Of a DNA stretch of 64,000 bases, positions 45,621-57,195 are shown in pieces. The DNA is from Paguma larvata (Eukaryota; Chordata; Mammalia; Carnivora; Viverridae): contig CM057839.1 in assembly GCA_030068075.1 (NCBI GenBank), positions 56,014,960 to 56,078,959 of the forward strand, given 5' to 3'. Every line of letters begins with the position of its first letter. The stretch's first letter is position 1. A program made the translations under genes and the position numbers. A model generated the notes under the pieces. That model did not search any database and was not told the origin of the DNA. It saw only the letters and a program-made list of their open reading frames with translations.

Positions 45621-46874
45621 TAGGTAAAACATTACCATTTTACGAGACCTAAAATAGGTCACTCTGCAATAGGGTTTGTTTCATTGCTCAAGCCCAATGG
45701 TATCCTCTTCAATAGGAAATAAACTACAGAACAAAGATAAAGTATACAGTGTTTCTCAACATAGCAGGTGCCTTGGAAAAAGGTTCCAACCTACGATGAG
45801 CCTTGGTTCCCTGAGGGAGGGTTTTCTAAAGCTAAGGGGCAGAGAGATTTCCCCTGAGGTCAAATTTACCTTCTTTATGATTTTATTTAAGGTGAGTCCT
45901 GTGTGACTAAAGGAACTATTTTATAAAGTAGAAAATAAGAATGATTCTACCATTATATAAACTCGGGTTAGCATTTGGGTATAGTGGGTTGTATGGCTTG
46001 TTGAATTCTGAGATGCTCATGAACTAGTCCCTTATGGAGAAATTGTATGTAAGACCTACGGCCCTCATTGAAACATGGGTAGAGGACATTGGCTGATGGT
46101 ACATTGCTTTTTATATGTACTAACTTTTCCCAAGAGGGGGTGATGGGAATTGTGTTGTGATGTCTTAAAAATTGTCACGGAAGAAGGATATGTATGAGCC
46201 AGGGATGAATCTGAAGATTGTGATACTGAAGAATGTGCCACAATCTTACATTCACTGATTCTTAACTTGCAGAGTAGAAAGGGGAAACTCTCCACTCTTG
46301 ACAAGGGTCTGTCATAACACCTACAGCAGGAACTTCTACCCCAAGCAACATGCCCTTATTGGGGAGAACTGTGATTATACAGTTAGCACTGTATTAAGAA
46401 GCTTTATTCCAGTCATTTATATTCCAAACATTCTTCAGTATAGCTTCACAACTAATAAAGCTAATATTTCAACCTCTAGATATAGGGTTCCTGCCTCTAT
46501 CTGTCAATCATTTATTAATTTGGGGGGATAGGTAGATATTATCCCTCAAACTCATCACAATATTTTGCTTGTGGCACCATAGGCAAGTGTGGGGAGTCAG
46601 CAAGAAGGACTGCAGATGTCGCTTTGGGGTGCAATTCCCTTCCCTAACAATCACTTCCTGCTAACCCTTAAAATTTACTCGAGATGTGAAAGAGATTTTC
46701 CTGTCCCTTGCATCAACTTGTTTTCTTTAACTGATTTTGGCAATGTTATTCTATGTTCTGGGAAATTGGACAAGTAAAACAAACTTGCTCAACTAGAATG
46801 ACATCTTGGTTCTGCATATGTTTTTAATAACATTATTGATTGTTAGACTCATAGGCACCAGAAAAGTCTAGACA
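45621..46874. other. Unique sequence, no gene seen
   Basis: About 1.25 kb without a recognised repeat. Open frames of up to 79 codons resemble nothing known. Confidence 0.55.
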
Positions 46875-46985
46875 TCCAACAACAAACTCAGAGTATGTTC
46901 ATCTTCCCTAGAAGGACAGAGATCATGCCTGATTCCTACACACTACCTCTGATGCCACTACTTAGTAAACACTAAGATATTCAAT
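46875..46985 (+). repeat. Possible L2 LINE 3' relic
   Basis: L2-like order: 'cagagatcatgcctgattcc', 'ccactacttagtaaacacta', 'agatattcaatgg'. Strongly diverged. Confidence 0.45.
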
Positions 46986-47431
46986 GGAAAAAAATGAAAT
47001 AAGGAGTTTTACTAGGCAACCCAGGTCAGTTAGTGGTGAGAATTTGCTACTAAATCCTGTCAGTTACATCTTGTATGTAGATGAGATCAGTCAATAAATT
47101 GTACCTGATTCTCTTCTATTTTTCCCTGAAGGGACTTTCCCAGAGGAAAAAGCCAGGAAAGTGGCATTGCCTGTCACAGGGTTTGGCATAAAATCCCACT
47201 CTAGTCTCCTGCATGAAGACTATTTCTGTCGTTTCACTCTGACTAATGCTACATCCCCATTAATACTACCCGTTCTGACTTGGCACTCTAAAAGGAAATA
47301 GTTTGGGGTTTGGGGCACAGAAGTCAGGGGAGAGGTGGAGTATAGTATTATTTTTTTTCAAAAACATAAACCTATTCATGAACTATCTTATAATAACAAC
47401 CCAAGGGGAGTAAAATAATCAAAAGTAGACT
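46986..47431. other. Unique sequence, no gene seen
   Basis: No recognised feature. Confidence 0.5.
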
Positions 47432-47832
47432 GTGATTTTTTAATTTTATGTGTCAACTTGATTGGGCCATGGGGTGCCCAGATATTTGGTTAAGCAGTAT
47501 TCTGCCTCTGTCTTTGAGGGTGTTTCTGCATGAGATTAGCATCTGAAATAGTAGACTGAGTGAAGCAGATTGCTCTCCACAATGTGGGTGGGCCTCATGC
47601 TATCAGTTGAAGGCCTAAATAGAACAAAAGCCTCAGGAAGGGAGAATTGGTCTCTCTGCCTGTCTAAAGCTGGAACACTGTTTTTCTCCTCTCCTTGGAC
47701 TCAGTCTGGAACATAGATCATCAGTTTCCCTGGCTTTGCAGATCTTGGGATTTCTCAGTCTCCATAAACACATGAGCCAATTCCTTAAAATCTGTGTCTG
47801 TGCATCTCTAGATATATAGGCAGATAAATGAT

Positions 47833-47840
47833 TGATAGAT

Positions 47841-47886
<46 letters not shown>
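47833..47886. repeat. (GATA)n microsatellite
   Basis: About 13 tandem GATA units inside the 3' part of the LTR. Confidence 0.98.
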
Positions 47887-47887
<1 letters not shown>

Positions 47888-47894
47888 GAAAGAG

Positions 47895-48030
47895 ACGGGG
47901 GGAGAAAGAAAGAAGGAAGGGGGGAAGGAAGGAAGGAAGGAGGGAAGGAAGGAAGGGAGGGAGGGAGAAAGGAGGGAGGAAGGAAGGAAGGAAGGAAGGA
48001 AGGAAGGAAGGAAGAAGGAAGGAAGGAAGA
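47895..48030. repeat. (GGAA)n purine tract
   Basis: About 135 bases of interrupted GGAA/GAAG/GGGA repeats, all purine on the plus strand, immediately after the GATA tract. Lys/Gly/Arg/Glu or Ser/Pro/Phe frames across it are artefacts. Confidence 0.98.
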
Positions 48031-48075
48031 TTTATTTCCTATTGGTTCTCTTTCTGGAGAACCCAAATAGAACAT

Positions 48076-48869
48076 GTCACAACAATGCAAATTATTTAAT
48101 CTGTAATAATCACAAGAAAAACACCATTCTCTAACACCGTGGCCAATTTATGTAGATGTTCTTGACACAGAACAAAGTTCCTTGTCCTTCAAAGTGTTAT
48201 GGTTATTAGCCTAGCAACTGAAGTGTAAACTAAGATCTTCCATTCAGCAACTATAGGATATCAGAAATAAGCTAGATGTTAATTCTGGAGAACAGAGCAT
48301 TTCCTTCAGGTGACTGACTCAGCCCCAAGTTTGTTTAGGAATTTCATCCACTGTGGGGAGCTTCCCTAGAAGTAAGCATCAAATCCTCCGCAGTAAATGG
48401 ACTTGTGACGTGTCTACTGCTTAGGAAAAGACAGGTTATTTGCTAAAGGATTCGCATTTCAAAGTGGACTCTGAAATTGTCATGGGGATTCTTAGGGGTT
48501 TCCAGAGCACATACAACAGAAAACAGGAAAAAAGTCTGTCCACAGACATGGAAGTTAAAATGAAAAGTGGAAAATATTGTAGAAATAAGAGAGGTTGTCT
48601 AAATTTGGTTTTGGCCTTACAGGAACATTGCATCTCTGAAAAGACAGAAATAAAGGGAGAAAGGAAAGGCTTAGAAAATACACTTAGACTTTAAAAATAG
48701 AGAATTAAAAGACCTGCAGTGCAAAAGAAGTATGAATCTTGAAAGGAAACGGAGCAATAGTAAGTAAATTGCAACTGCCAAAAAACGACTTGAAGATTTT
48801 ATTTTATTGAGAGAAAAAATTTCAAAGCTCCAACTACATAGCTACTTTAGAAACAGTTGGTATTTTTCT
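48076..48869. other. Unique sequence, no gene seen
   Basis: An 84-codon frame at 48440-48694 is unremarkable. No repeat recognised. Confidence 0.5.
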
Positions 48870-48995
48870 TTATAGATGCAAATCTCTAGACCCCATCCCA
48901 CATCTCCTGAATCAAAGTATCTGGGTAATACCCAGGAATTCACATTTTGAAGAAAGCTTAGATGGTGTTTATACACTGAATTTTGAGAATCCCTG
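48870..48995 (+). mobile_element. MER5A-like hAT-Charlie MITE relic
   Basis: Characteristic order: 'agatgcaaatctctagaccc', 'atctcctgaatcaaagtatc', 'ggaattcacattttgaagaa', 'tgaattttgagaatccctga'. Nonautonomous and ancient. The outer ends are too decayed to show the inverted repeats. Confidence 0.8.
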
Positions 48996-49489
48996 ATGTT
49001 AATGCATCTTAAGTTACTGTAATACATCCTAGCTCCTTACCTCTTGGTACTGATGCTTTGAATCTAGGAATACATCTCTGATTAATGAGAACTTGAAAAA
49101 CCCAATGTTTCTGTATGGAAAGGCTGGATAAACGTTGTAGTTTACATTTGTAATAGTAAGTTCATTGCCAGAAAAGAAGGAGCACACTGATTCTTGGAGA
49201 AAGAATCACTCTTCAGATCCACTCTCTGAAGGTTTATGTTTTCTTTCTTTCATTCTTTTTTTTTTTTTTTAATTTCAAGTTTTGATCCACGTGTACTCAT
49301 TTGTAAGACCTAGTACCCTCACACTGACTCAGCTTTCATTTCTAGCCTCTAAATGAGTCCTGGACAAGTTTGACTGGGAACTTGTTCTTGAAAAACTGAA
49401 GAGATCTTTTCTAAGCACATACTGTTTTCACTTATATAGAATAGATACGTAGCAGTGACGGGCTCATTTTCATGCCCAAAGGAAATAGG
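48996..49489. other. Unique sequence with a T run
   Basis: A T13 run ends near 49270. No gene or repeat recognised. Confidence 0.5.
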
Positions 49490-49640
49490 GAATTGTGCAG
49501 AGGGTCCAGAGATCTGCCTGTGTCACCAGTGCATTCTGAGATCTCAGGCAGCCATTTCATCCTCTGACCATTCATTCCTAATTTGCAAAGTAGAGAGTTG
49601 GACCTAAGGATTCTTCAGAGCCCTTTCAAACATGACCAGA
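49490..49640 (+). repeat. Possible MIR-like relic
   Basis: 'ttcatcctctgaccattcat', 'gtagagagttggacctaagg' and 'cttcagagccctttcaaaca' follow the order of a MIR-type SINE. Diverged and uncertain. Confidence 0.45.
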
Positions 49641-49998
49641 ATGTGGTCCTTTCTTTCTGTAAAGTTTAAAATCACTTTATTTTGCAGCTGTTAATCCTGG
49701 TAGAAAATTACCAATTTCCATATATTTCAAAGTTCGAAATTAACACAGAGAATATATATCACAAAGCGTTTAGCCCACATTTGCAATATAGACATTCCAA
49801 AGCATTTTGATGCCTCAGAGGAAGTTTGGAGTTCTGAACACTTTGATAGTATACATGCAGATCCATGCCTTTTGAGAGATGTGAGGAATTGCCAAGATTA
49901 CACTGTGCAAAAAACAAGTCTGGAAGACAGCATTTGAGGAGTAATTTCATTTCAGTAAGAGAGTTTTGTCTTAACTATTTTAATGCATAAAACATCTT
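49641..49998. other. Unique sequence, no gene seen
   Basis: No recognised feature. Confidence 0.5.
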
Positions 49999-50015
49999 AA
50001 AGAATATCCATTTCA

Positions 50016-50224
50016 GTGTGCCAGTGTGGCTTAGTTGTTTAAGTGTCTGACTTTGGCCCCACTCATGATCTTACAGTTGATGAGTTCGAGCCCTGTGTTG
50101 GGTTCTGTGCCTCCAGTGCAGAGCCAGCTTGGGATTCTGTCTCTCTCCCTCTCTCTCTACCCCTACCCTATGCTCACTCTCTCTCTCTGTCTCAAAATAA
50201 ATTAATGAACATTTAAAAATTTTA
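50016..50224 (+). mobile_element. CAN SINE with target-site duplication
   Basis: Plus-strand SINE, diverged head 'gtgccagtgtggcttagttg', B box 'gagttcgagccctgtgttgg', CT tract, A-rich tail. The 17-base flanks 49999-50015 and 50225-50241 differ at two positions. Confidence 0.94.
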
Positions 50225-50241
50225 AAAGAATATCTGTTTCA

Positions 50242-51439
50242 ACATCACTACCTATATAAAACTATATAAATTATTTTTATAATAACATTTTGACCCCTTA
50301 AGGTCGTACTTATATCTTGCACTACATATTATTAAAGAACCTAGATTTTATATTTCAAGCATCTCACAATTATTTTCCCAACATCATTTTAGGAATTCCG
50401 TGATATCCTATCCTACAACCTGTATGTCTTCTGCATTATCTCTAACCTTTAAATTTGAAAAGCATAAAATATTTAGGAGACAAGGTGTGTATCTTAGGTA
50501 CCAAAGTATCCGAGGTGCACTCTCACGTATAAACTGTATTATAGGATCTCAATAAAAAGAACCCTAATCTGATTATCATTCCTCCTCCTGCCACAGTCCC
50601 ACTGAGCCATCATAAAACACAGGGATAAGGAAGACTTGTAATTATCCTATGTGATAATTGTTACAATTTTAGAATACATTTATAACATGGAATTCTCCCC
50701 TAGATTTCACCCAAGTTCCATAGAAGGTGACTTAAGTCTTGAATTCCTTTTACTGTTGGTTGAGTAATTTTCTATAGGCCAAAGACCAGAAAGTCCTTGC
50801 ATTCCAAAAGCAAGGACACACAGGCCATCCATCTAAAGCTCATCTCTTTCTTAAGTAAAAAAATAAAATGATAACTATATCTTACAGAATTCCAGCCTCA
50901 CATAATTCTAAACTGTTATTGTGCTTTCTAAAAACTCAAAAAGTAATCTTGAAATTAAATCTTTCCTTCTCTAAAAATGTGTATAGTAGCAAAATTAGGG
51001 CTCTGAACATTTTCTCCCAGCTTAACTGATTACACCGTTTCTCTTTTCTATAAACCCTCTTTATATAAAGTGGGAGCTGGAGCAACAACGAAGCCCTTTG
51101 CACCTGCATCCTTAGCAGCTCATGTCATTATCTGGCCAATACTGTGTTATCAGAAATCTTCCATCTTAGATTGTGAAGGGACTTTTTAAAATCTGCACCT
51201 GTGCATATTTCAGTAAAGCAATCAGTTTCAAATTCAACAATACCAAGGTTCTGATTGTAAGGTAGATGGAACTTACTGTGTTACAAAGTGTCATCTACCC
51301 AACAGTCACTCTCTCTGGCAATTCTGCCCCCATGCGGCCAACGTGCAGCAGGTATTGGGAACAAGACGAATGTAAGAATGGATTGGTTATTGCATTATGA
51401 TGAATGACCACGTGTTTTTTGTTCTCCGTTGGATAAGAG
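50242..51439. other. Unique sequence, no gene seen
   Basis: About 1.2 kb, AT-rich, no repeat or coding frame recognised. Confidence 0.55.
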
Positions 51440-51597
51440 ATAGCTGTAGGTTAATAGGCTGGGTGTTCTACAGGACTTCAAAGGACATAGGTTCAAATTC
51501 CTACTCTGCAACCTAGTGACTGTGTGCCTTGGAGATGGTCACTTAACTTCCTTGGAATGGTTTCTCCATCTATTAAAATTGGACAAAATGGCAAAAG
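51440..51597 (+). repeat. MIR SINE relic
   Basis: Plus-strand MIR: 'ggacataggttcaaattcct', 'actctgcaacctagtgactg', 'gagatggtcacttaacttcc', 'tttctccatctattaaaatt'. Confidence 0.8.
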
Positions 51598-52050
51598 CAT
51601 AGACCCATAGAGCAGTAGATCAGAATGGAGAGCCTATAACTAGACAAACACAGTTCTAGTCAACTGATTTCTGATAAGGATCAAAAGCAATTCCATGAAG
51701 AAAGGACAGACAGTAAGACATCCCCACACAGAAAAATAAACCTAGACACAGCCCTTCTACTTTACATGAGATTAACTCAAAATGAACCATATATCTACGT
51801 GTAAAATGCAAAACTGTGAAGCTTCTAGAAGAAAACAAAGGAAGAAATCTATATAACCTGGGATTTGTCAGTGACTTTTGATGATATGACATTAAAACCA
51901 CAATTTGTGAGAAAAAAATGTGTGACTTACTAAAATTAAAGACTTCTACTTGATCAAAGACACTGTTAAGAGATTGACAAGGCAAGCCACAGGCTTAGAG
52001 AAATATTTGCAAAAAAATATCTCTGATAAAAGACTTGTATTAAAATTTGG
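51598..52050 (+). mobile_element. Ancient L1 ORF2 fragment
   Basis: Diverged sense L1: 'agcatagacccatagagcag', 'ctagtcaactgatttctgat', 'aagcttctagaagaaaacaa', 'ggatttgtcagtgacttttg', 'aaatatttgcaaaaaaatat'. This is the part of ORF2 after the RT. It lacks the L1 3' end. Frames are broken. Confidence 0.82.
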
Positions 52051-53030
52051 ACGTGATGAGATTTATCTTTCGCTGATGTTAAATGAAGTGCCAATTTTAA
52101 AGTCAGTGATAAACAGTTCAGTAGAGGGTTGCTCAATCTGAAGGCAAATGTGTAATAGGTTATAAAGCAAATGGGTATTGAATTTTTCAAATGCCTCATA
52201 TACAAGTTCATAGAAACAATTCCTCTAGTGATTACATTGGTGAATTTAACTCCTTGCCTCACTCGTCTAGCCATTATTTCTAAAAAAGGAGGCAGCTCAA
52301 AAAAATTCCCAGTCTGGTCCCAAGTCTGTTCCAGAAGGAATAAATAATGATTCATGCTTTTTGGGAAAGATAGAAAAGGACCATCATAAATGCTTATGAG
52401 AAAGATGTTTAAGATGACACACAAAAAAGTATTGGCTCAAGACACATAACAAATTGTTCCAAAACTTGAAGAAAATCTAATTGTCCAATATTTAAATGGT
52501 ATAAATGATCTTCACAGTGTGTTTTTAGGATGTTTTAATCCCAAAGCGCAAAGTTATGGGGAGCTTTTATTAATATCTTCTTTTTTGTAGTAAAGTGGGC
52601 CTCAGTGTTCTGTTGCATTTACTTCAGTCAACAAAGGCTGACTGATTGATAAAAAAGGAGCATAATCTTTCTTCCATCTTCTCTGAACACCTATCATTGA
52701 CTCAGAGTCACTGGACAGACTGGACCTTTAGTATTTAATGTGCTTTTGCTTCTTCTCCCTCGATGAAGTACAATTTCAGTGACTGAAGGAACTTTGTCTC
52801 ACATTTTGTCAAATACCTGTTTGACAGGTATTTGCAGGAGACAGACCCAGAGAGATACAAAAGAAGGAACTACGGATACTGGAAGGAAAAGTAAAATGGA
52901 TATCCAAAACAATGAGGAAACCACCTAAAGCAAAGCTATTTTATAGAATATACATTGTGTCCATTGAGGCATAGATTTGAATAGATAATATGTTAAGAAA
53001 ACTTTCTGGTGGGTGCTGATGACACTGGAG
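52051..53030. other. Unique sequence with a 25-base palindrome
   Basis: No gene recognised. A perfect 11-base inverted repeat with a 3-base loop lies at 52810-52834 ('caaatacctgt', 'ttg', 'acaggtatttg'). Confidence 0.55.
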
Positions 53031-53039
53031 TTAAATCTT

Positions 53040-53270
53040 TTTTTCCCCAAATTTTTACTGTAACTAGTCCAGCTAGTTAACATACAGTGCAATGTTAATG
53101 TTCTCAGGTGTAGAATCCAGTGATTCATCACTTACATTCAACACCTGGTGCTCATTGTAACAAGTACAATCATTAATACCCATCACTTGTCAAACCCTCC
53201 CCACAAATTCCCCCTTCCTGCCCACCTTCCCTCTAGTAACCATCAGTTTGTTCTCTACAGTTCAGAGTCT
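53040..53270 (-). mobile_element. L1 3' end (before SINE)
   Basis: Antisense L1 3' UTR: T-rich end, 'gctagttaacatacagtgca', 'cagtgattcatcacttacat'. The whole insertion (53040-54106) is flanked by 'ttaaatctt' at 53031-53039 and 54107-54115. Interrupted at 53270 by a SINE. Confidence 0.9.
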
Positions 53271-53411
53271 GGGGCACCTGGGTGGCTCAGTTAAGCATCT
53301 GACTTTGGCTCAGGTCATGATTTCACCATTCATGGATTCAAGAGAGCCTACCTGGGATTCTCTCTCTTACCTCTTTCTCTCAAAACTAAACCTAAAATAA
53401 AATAATAAAGG
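53271..53411 (+). mobile_element. CAN SINE, internally shortened, nested in L1
   Basis: Plus-strand SINE with normal head ('ggggcacctgggtggctcag'), but the middle is missing: after 'catggattcaagagagccta' it jumps to 'cctgggattctctctcttac'. Total length is about 140 bases against about 200 for its neighbours. Confidence 0.93.
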
Positions 53412-53584
53412 TCAGTTTCTTGGTTTGCCTCTCTTTTTTCCCCCATGTTCATTTGTTTCTTAAATTCTACGTATGAATGAAATCATATGGTATTTGTCTT
53501 TCTCTGACTGACTTATATCACTGGTAAGTGACATCATTGCAAATGGCAAGATTTCATATTCTTTTTTATGGCCAAGTAATATTC

Positions 53585-53635
<51 letters not shown>

Positions 53636-54106
53636 CATACCACCTTTTCTTTTTCCATTCACCAATCAATGGATATTTGGACTCTTTCCATAATTTGGCT
53701 ATTATTTATAACGCTGTTATAAACATCAGGGTACATAAATCTCTTCAAATTAGTATTTTGTATCTTTGGAGTAAATACCCTAGGAGTGCAATTGCTGGAT
53801 CATAGAGAAGTTCTATTTTTAACTTTTTGAGGAAACTCCATGCTGTTTTTCAGAGTGGCTGTGCCAGTTTGCATTCCCACTAACAGAGTAATATGGTTTC
53901 TCTTTCTCCACATCCTCCCGACACCTGTTGTTTCCTGTGTTGTTAATTTCAGCCATTCTGGCTGATGTGAGGTAATATCTCATTGTAGTTTTGATTTATA
54001 TTTCCCTGATGATGAATGATATTGAGCATCTGTCTGTTGGCCATCTGGATGTCTTCTTTAGAAAAATGTCTATTCATGTCTTCTGCCCATTTTTTAAAAA
54101 CTGAAT
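53412..54106 (-). mobile_element. L1 3' part (after SINE)
   Basis: Antisense L1: rest of the 3' UTR and ORF2 C-terminal region to 'cttctgcccattttttaaaa', with a GT microsatellite. Frames are broken. Confidence 0.92.
53587..53636. repeat. (GT)20(AT)n microsatellite inside L1
   Basis: GT tract of about 40 bases followed by a short TATA stretch, at the same L1 position as the TG tract at 30535. Confidence 0.97.
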
Positions 54107-54115
54107 TTAAATCTT

Positions 54116-54430
54116 AAAGCAAGAAAGGACATGGGACGATGATTCTGCAGATGGTGTAGGGTGAGGCGGGAGGCAGGAAGAAAATCCGCGTGAGCAATAG
54201 TAGAGTACTTGGCATACCACAAAGCTAAAATGGAGAGGCTGTTTTGGTAAATAAAAAGGGCAGAGGATGGAAGGAAAGGAGCAAGTTGATGAGTGTACCG
54301 GTGAGTTCACTGACAGTTGGCTCTGTCTCAAGCAGCATTCCTTGAACTTCCTCATTTTTACTTTCATTGTCTGTAAGAGATCTCTAATGTCCTTGTCAAT
54401 CATAGTGTTTGTTAAATCTAGATTTTGCTT
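54116..54430. other. Unique sequence, no gene seen
   Basis: No recognised feature. Confidence 0.5.
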
Positions 54431-54445
54431 AAAAATGACTTTAGG

Positions 54446-54611
54446 GAGCTCCTGGGTGGCTCAGTCAGTTGAGAGACTATCTCTTAATTTCCACTCAGGT
54501 CATGATCTCATGAGCTCACGGGTTCGAGCCCCATGTTGGCTTCATGCTGAAGGATTACCTCTCTCCCTTTCTTTCTCTCTCTCACTCTCAAAATAAATAA
54601 ACTAAAAAATA
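54446..54611 (+). mobile_element. CAN SINE with target-site duplication
   Basis: Plus-strand SINE with B box 'cacgggttcgagccccatgt' and a shortened CT region. A perfect 15-base duplication 'aaaaatgactttagg' lies at 54431-54445 and 54612-54626. Confidence 0.96.
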
Positions 54612-54626
54612 AAAAATGACTTTAGG

Positions 54627-57104
54627 ATTACCTGTCTCTCCTATCCAGCAGCTGTGGGGAAAAACCTGAACTTGTTACCAGATGAAACTCGGAAAAGGAG
54701 GGGTTGAATGTGGCCTGCTATGATGGAGGTTGGTGTCAAAGGAGGCTAAAATTTACACTAAATTTACACTGCACTAAGGATACATACCTGCTAATCCTTT
54801 ACTCAAAATCACCCCCACAGACTTGAAAGTAACAGATTCTTTTTGGGAAAATATATAAGGTTTGGAAGCAGGACAAAAATAGATCTGTCTCTTTAAGACT
54901 CTGATTAGCATTCTAGACCTATATCCTGGGTGGGTTTATTCTTTATTCTGCTTATAATTCCTCCCAGTCACGATACCGTCCAGTGGAGTAGATGAAGTTT
55001 GAAGAGGGCTAGCTTTCCTGCCAAACGATTGTGGGACGTGAATATGCTTTAAATATAATCAGTCTATTATCTAGTTCCAGGAGTAAAGTGTTCTTTTGAA
55101 TTTAGCTATCATCATACTGTAAGAAGAGCATCCTCCATATGCTAAAGTGCCGTAACCTGTGGGCTGCAGCTTGCTTTTGCACTGCAGATTTTTCACTGTA
55201 ATTGCATGTAGCACTTTATTTATAGTAATGAAAAAGTACTTAAAAGCCAATTACATAGATGGAAATTGCATATCTCTAAACAGATGTAGAATAATTAAAA
55301 AGAAATCCAGTGCATATCTATAGAAACGCTTTGAAATTACCGAAATGATTTATTTCAGTATCCTCCAAGCAGTTCCTCTGGTTAAATTGCTAGCCTATAT
55401 TAGGTACTTGAGCCTAGTACACCTTGCATATGGCCTAATGGGGAATTGAAATGTAGTTTCCGTGCATTTGCTTTTCTTTCTATGACCCAAATAATTCATT
55501 TAAGAGAAATATGTTTCTATAGATTTCCTTTGCTCAGAGGTTATTTTGGTGAGATGCTGGGAACATCTCCTGAGGTGTTTACTGGTGGACAAAGAATAAG
55601 TAAAAGCGTTGTGTTTTCAACGTGGATAAGGAAAGTGTGGCTTTATGGGACTGTATTGTTCAATGGCTGCATCAAACTTCCCCTATTACATCAATGGAAT
55701 AACCAGGACTGGAAACGCACCACATCTGAGAAAGCCCTGATTAACCTCCATTTATTGTGAAAGCAAATAAAAATAGCTTGAATAATGGAAATCCATCCCT
55801 CTTGTTATTTATAGTCTTTACTATTTCCTTCTGAGCCACTCCCAAACAAATACATAGTTTATCTGTATAGACAGTTGATACGCATCTTTCTCTTTGTTAA
55901 TGGGATGATTGTTACATCCTAAAAACTAATGACACATGTGAATCTAACAATTATAAATGAAGCTATTTTGCACGAAAGAAGGTTCTTGTTCTACTTTGTA
56001 GTTTAAAAAATACTTCAAGTTAGAACTCTTGAGCTTACAGGAAAATGATCTCTTTGAAAACTCGTATTAATAACTTTAATATTGCATTAATATAATTTTC
56101 ATCTTTAATATGTCAAGTATAATTGAAAATATTTTCAGTAGTAAAAATATATGTATTATTTACACCTAACATGGAAGAGAGGTTGAATTTGCTTTGGACT
56201 TATTTGCTGTGTTCAATTTTTTCTTCACAATGGAAAAAATAGTCCTGATATTTCTTAAAAGTCCCAACAATTTGCACATTGTTTGGAAGCTCTGCTTCCT
56301 GTGTAACATTACCATGCCTCCTTTTCTCATTTTCATATTCTTAGCCTCAACAGAAACCTAGAAACTTTGTTCCCCAGCAAGTATTAAGGTGACTCTACAT
56401 CATTCTGTTGCTTCTGTCAGCCCTGCCGTACCAGGCTCACTTTTTTCCTTTAGTTTGGTGTCCTCTTTCTCTATTCTCTGCCTTCTTCCTTATAAAAACA
56501 TGCTCTCGGGAACAGATTTGGTATCAGTCATTTTCATATGACTGTGACTATCAGTTGCTATGGTATCTTGTTTTTAGGCAAAGAAGTTGCAGGTATCAGG
56601 AAGTGGGCAAAAAAGGTAAATCAAGGAAATAAGAGCTTTATCACCCTCTCAAACTATTCCACACTTTCATCTTATTAGGCCCAACGTAATACTTAGTCTG
56701 CAAGGGATAAGGAAGTGTGTTCCTCTCCAGAATAGGAATCAAATAAACCTGATGATAGGCTCTGTGATCTCCATGGTCCTTCTTACCACCCCATCCTTCA
56801 TGTGTCTGGCAGGAAAACACATTACTCTTTGAATTTTGTGACTGTGGTCCAGTAATCTGTGACCATTTAATTCATTTCTTACTAGTCTGTATCCCTTTTG
56901 TTACTTTCCATTTTTCAATTAAATGACTTCTTCTCACACTATAACAAACCCTGTTCCTTTCCATTTTTTTCCAGCTGTAGTCTTCTGATGTTTCATTTCA
57001 AAAGAGATGATAAAACCTAATGTTTCTTATGACCAGCTTTATCATCATATAAAATAAAAGGTAATTTTAAAACAGTGGACTAACCTTATGATTTATGTCA
57101 CATC
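54627..57104. other. 2.5-kb repeat-free block, possible regulatory DNA
   Basis: No transposon relic recognised. The part at about 55100-55350 is rich in homeodomain-like and TTTAT-like words ('gtaattgcatgtag', 'ctttatttatagtaatg', 'agccaattacatag', 'agaataattaaaaag'). A 104-codon frame at 55446-55760 matches no family that I recognise. Any regulatory role is inference. Confidence 0.45.
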
Positions 57105-57195
57105 TCTAGCCCAGATAAGGAAGTCCAGTCAGAGAGGGGGGGTGAATGACAGGTAAGGTCACACAGTAGGTGGCAAGTGGCCAGCAGCATTTCTC
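57105..57195 (-). repeat. Possible MIR core relic
   Basis: 'gtccagtcagagaggggggg', 'gaatgacaggtaaggtcaca' and 'cagtaggtggcaagtggcca' follow the antisense MIR core. Short and uncertain. Confidence 0.45.

Larger units (their letters stand above)
47432..48075 (+). mobile_element. Ancient solo LTR (ERVL-like) with microsatellite insert
   Basis: The body reads like an old mammalian LTR: 'atgtgtcaacttgattgggc', 'agtagactgagtgaagcaga', 'aatgtgggtgggcctcatgc', 'acacatgagccaattcctta'. After a 200-base microsatellite block it ends 'cctattggttctctttctgg', 'agaacccaaatagaaca'. No internal retroviral genes lie beside it. Family not assigned with certainty. Target-site duplication not resolved. Confidence 0.68.

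Noticed and set aside
47785..48134. Repeat-encoded frames across the GATA/GGAA tract
   Set aside because: Low-complexity Ser/Pro/Phe or Lys/Gly/Glu/Arg products of a microsatellite, not a protein.
55446..55760. 104-codon frame as a small gene
   Set aside because: No recognisable domain, no start context. It lies in a block better viewed as possible noncoding regulatory DNA.
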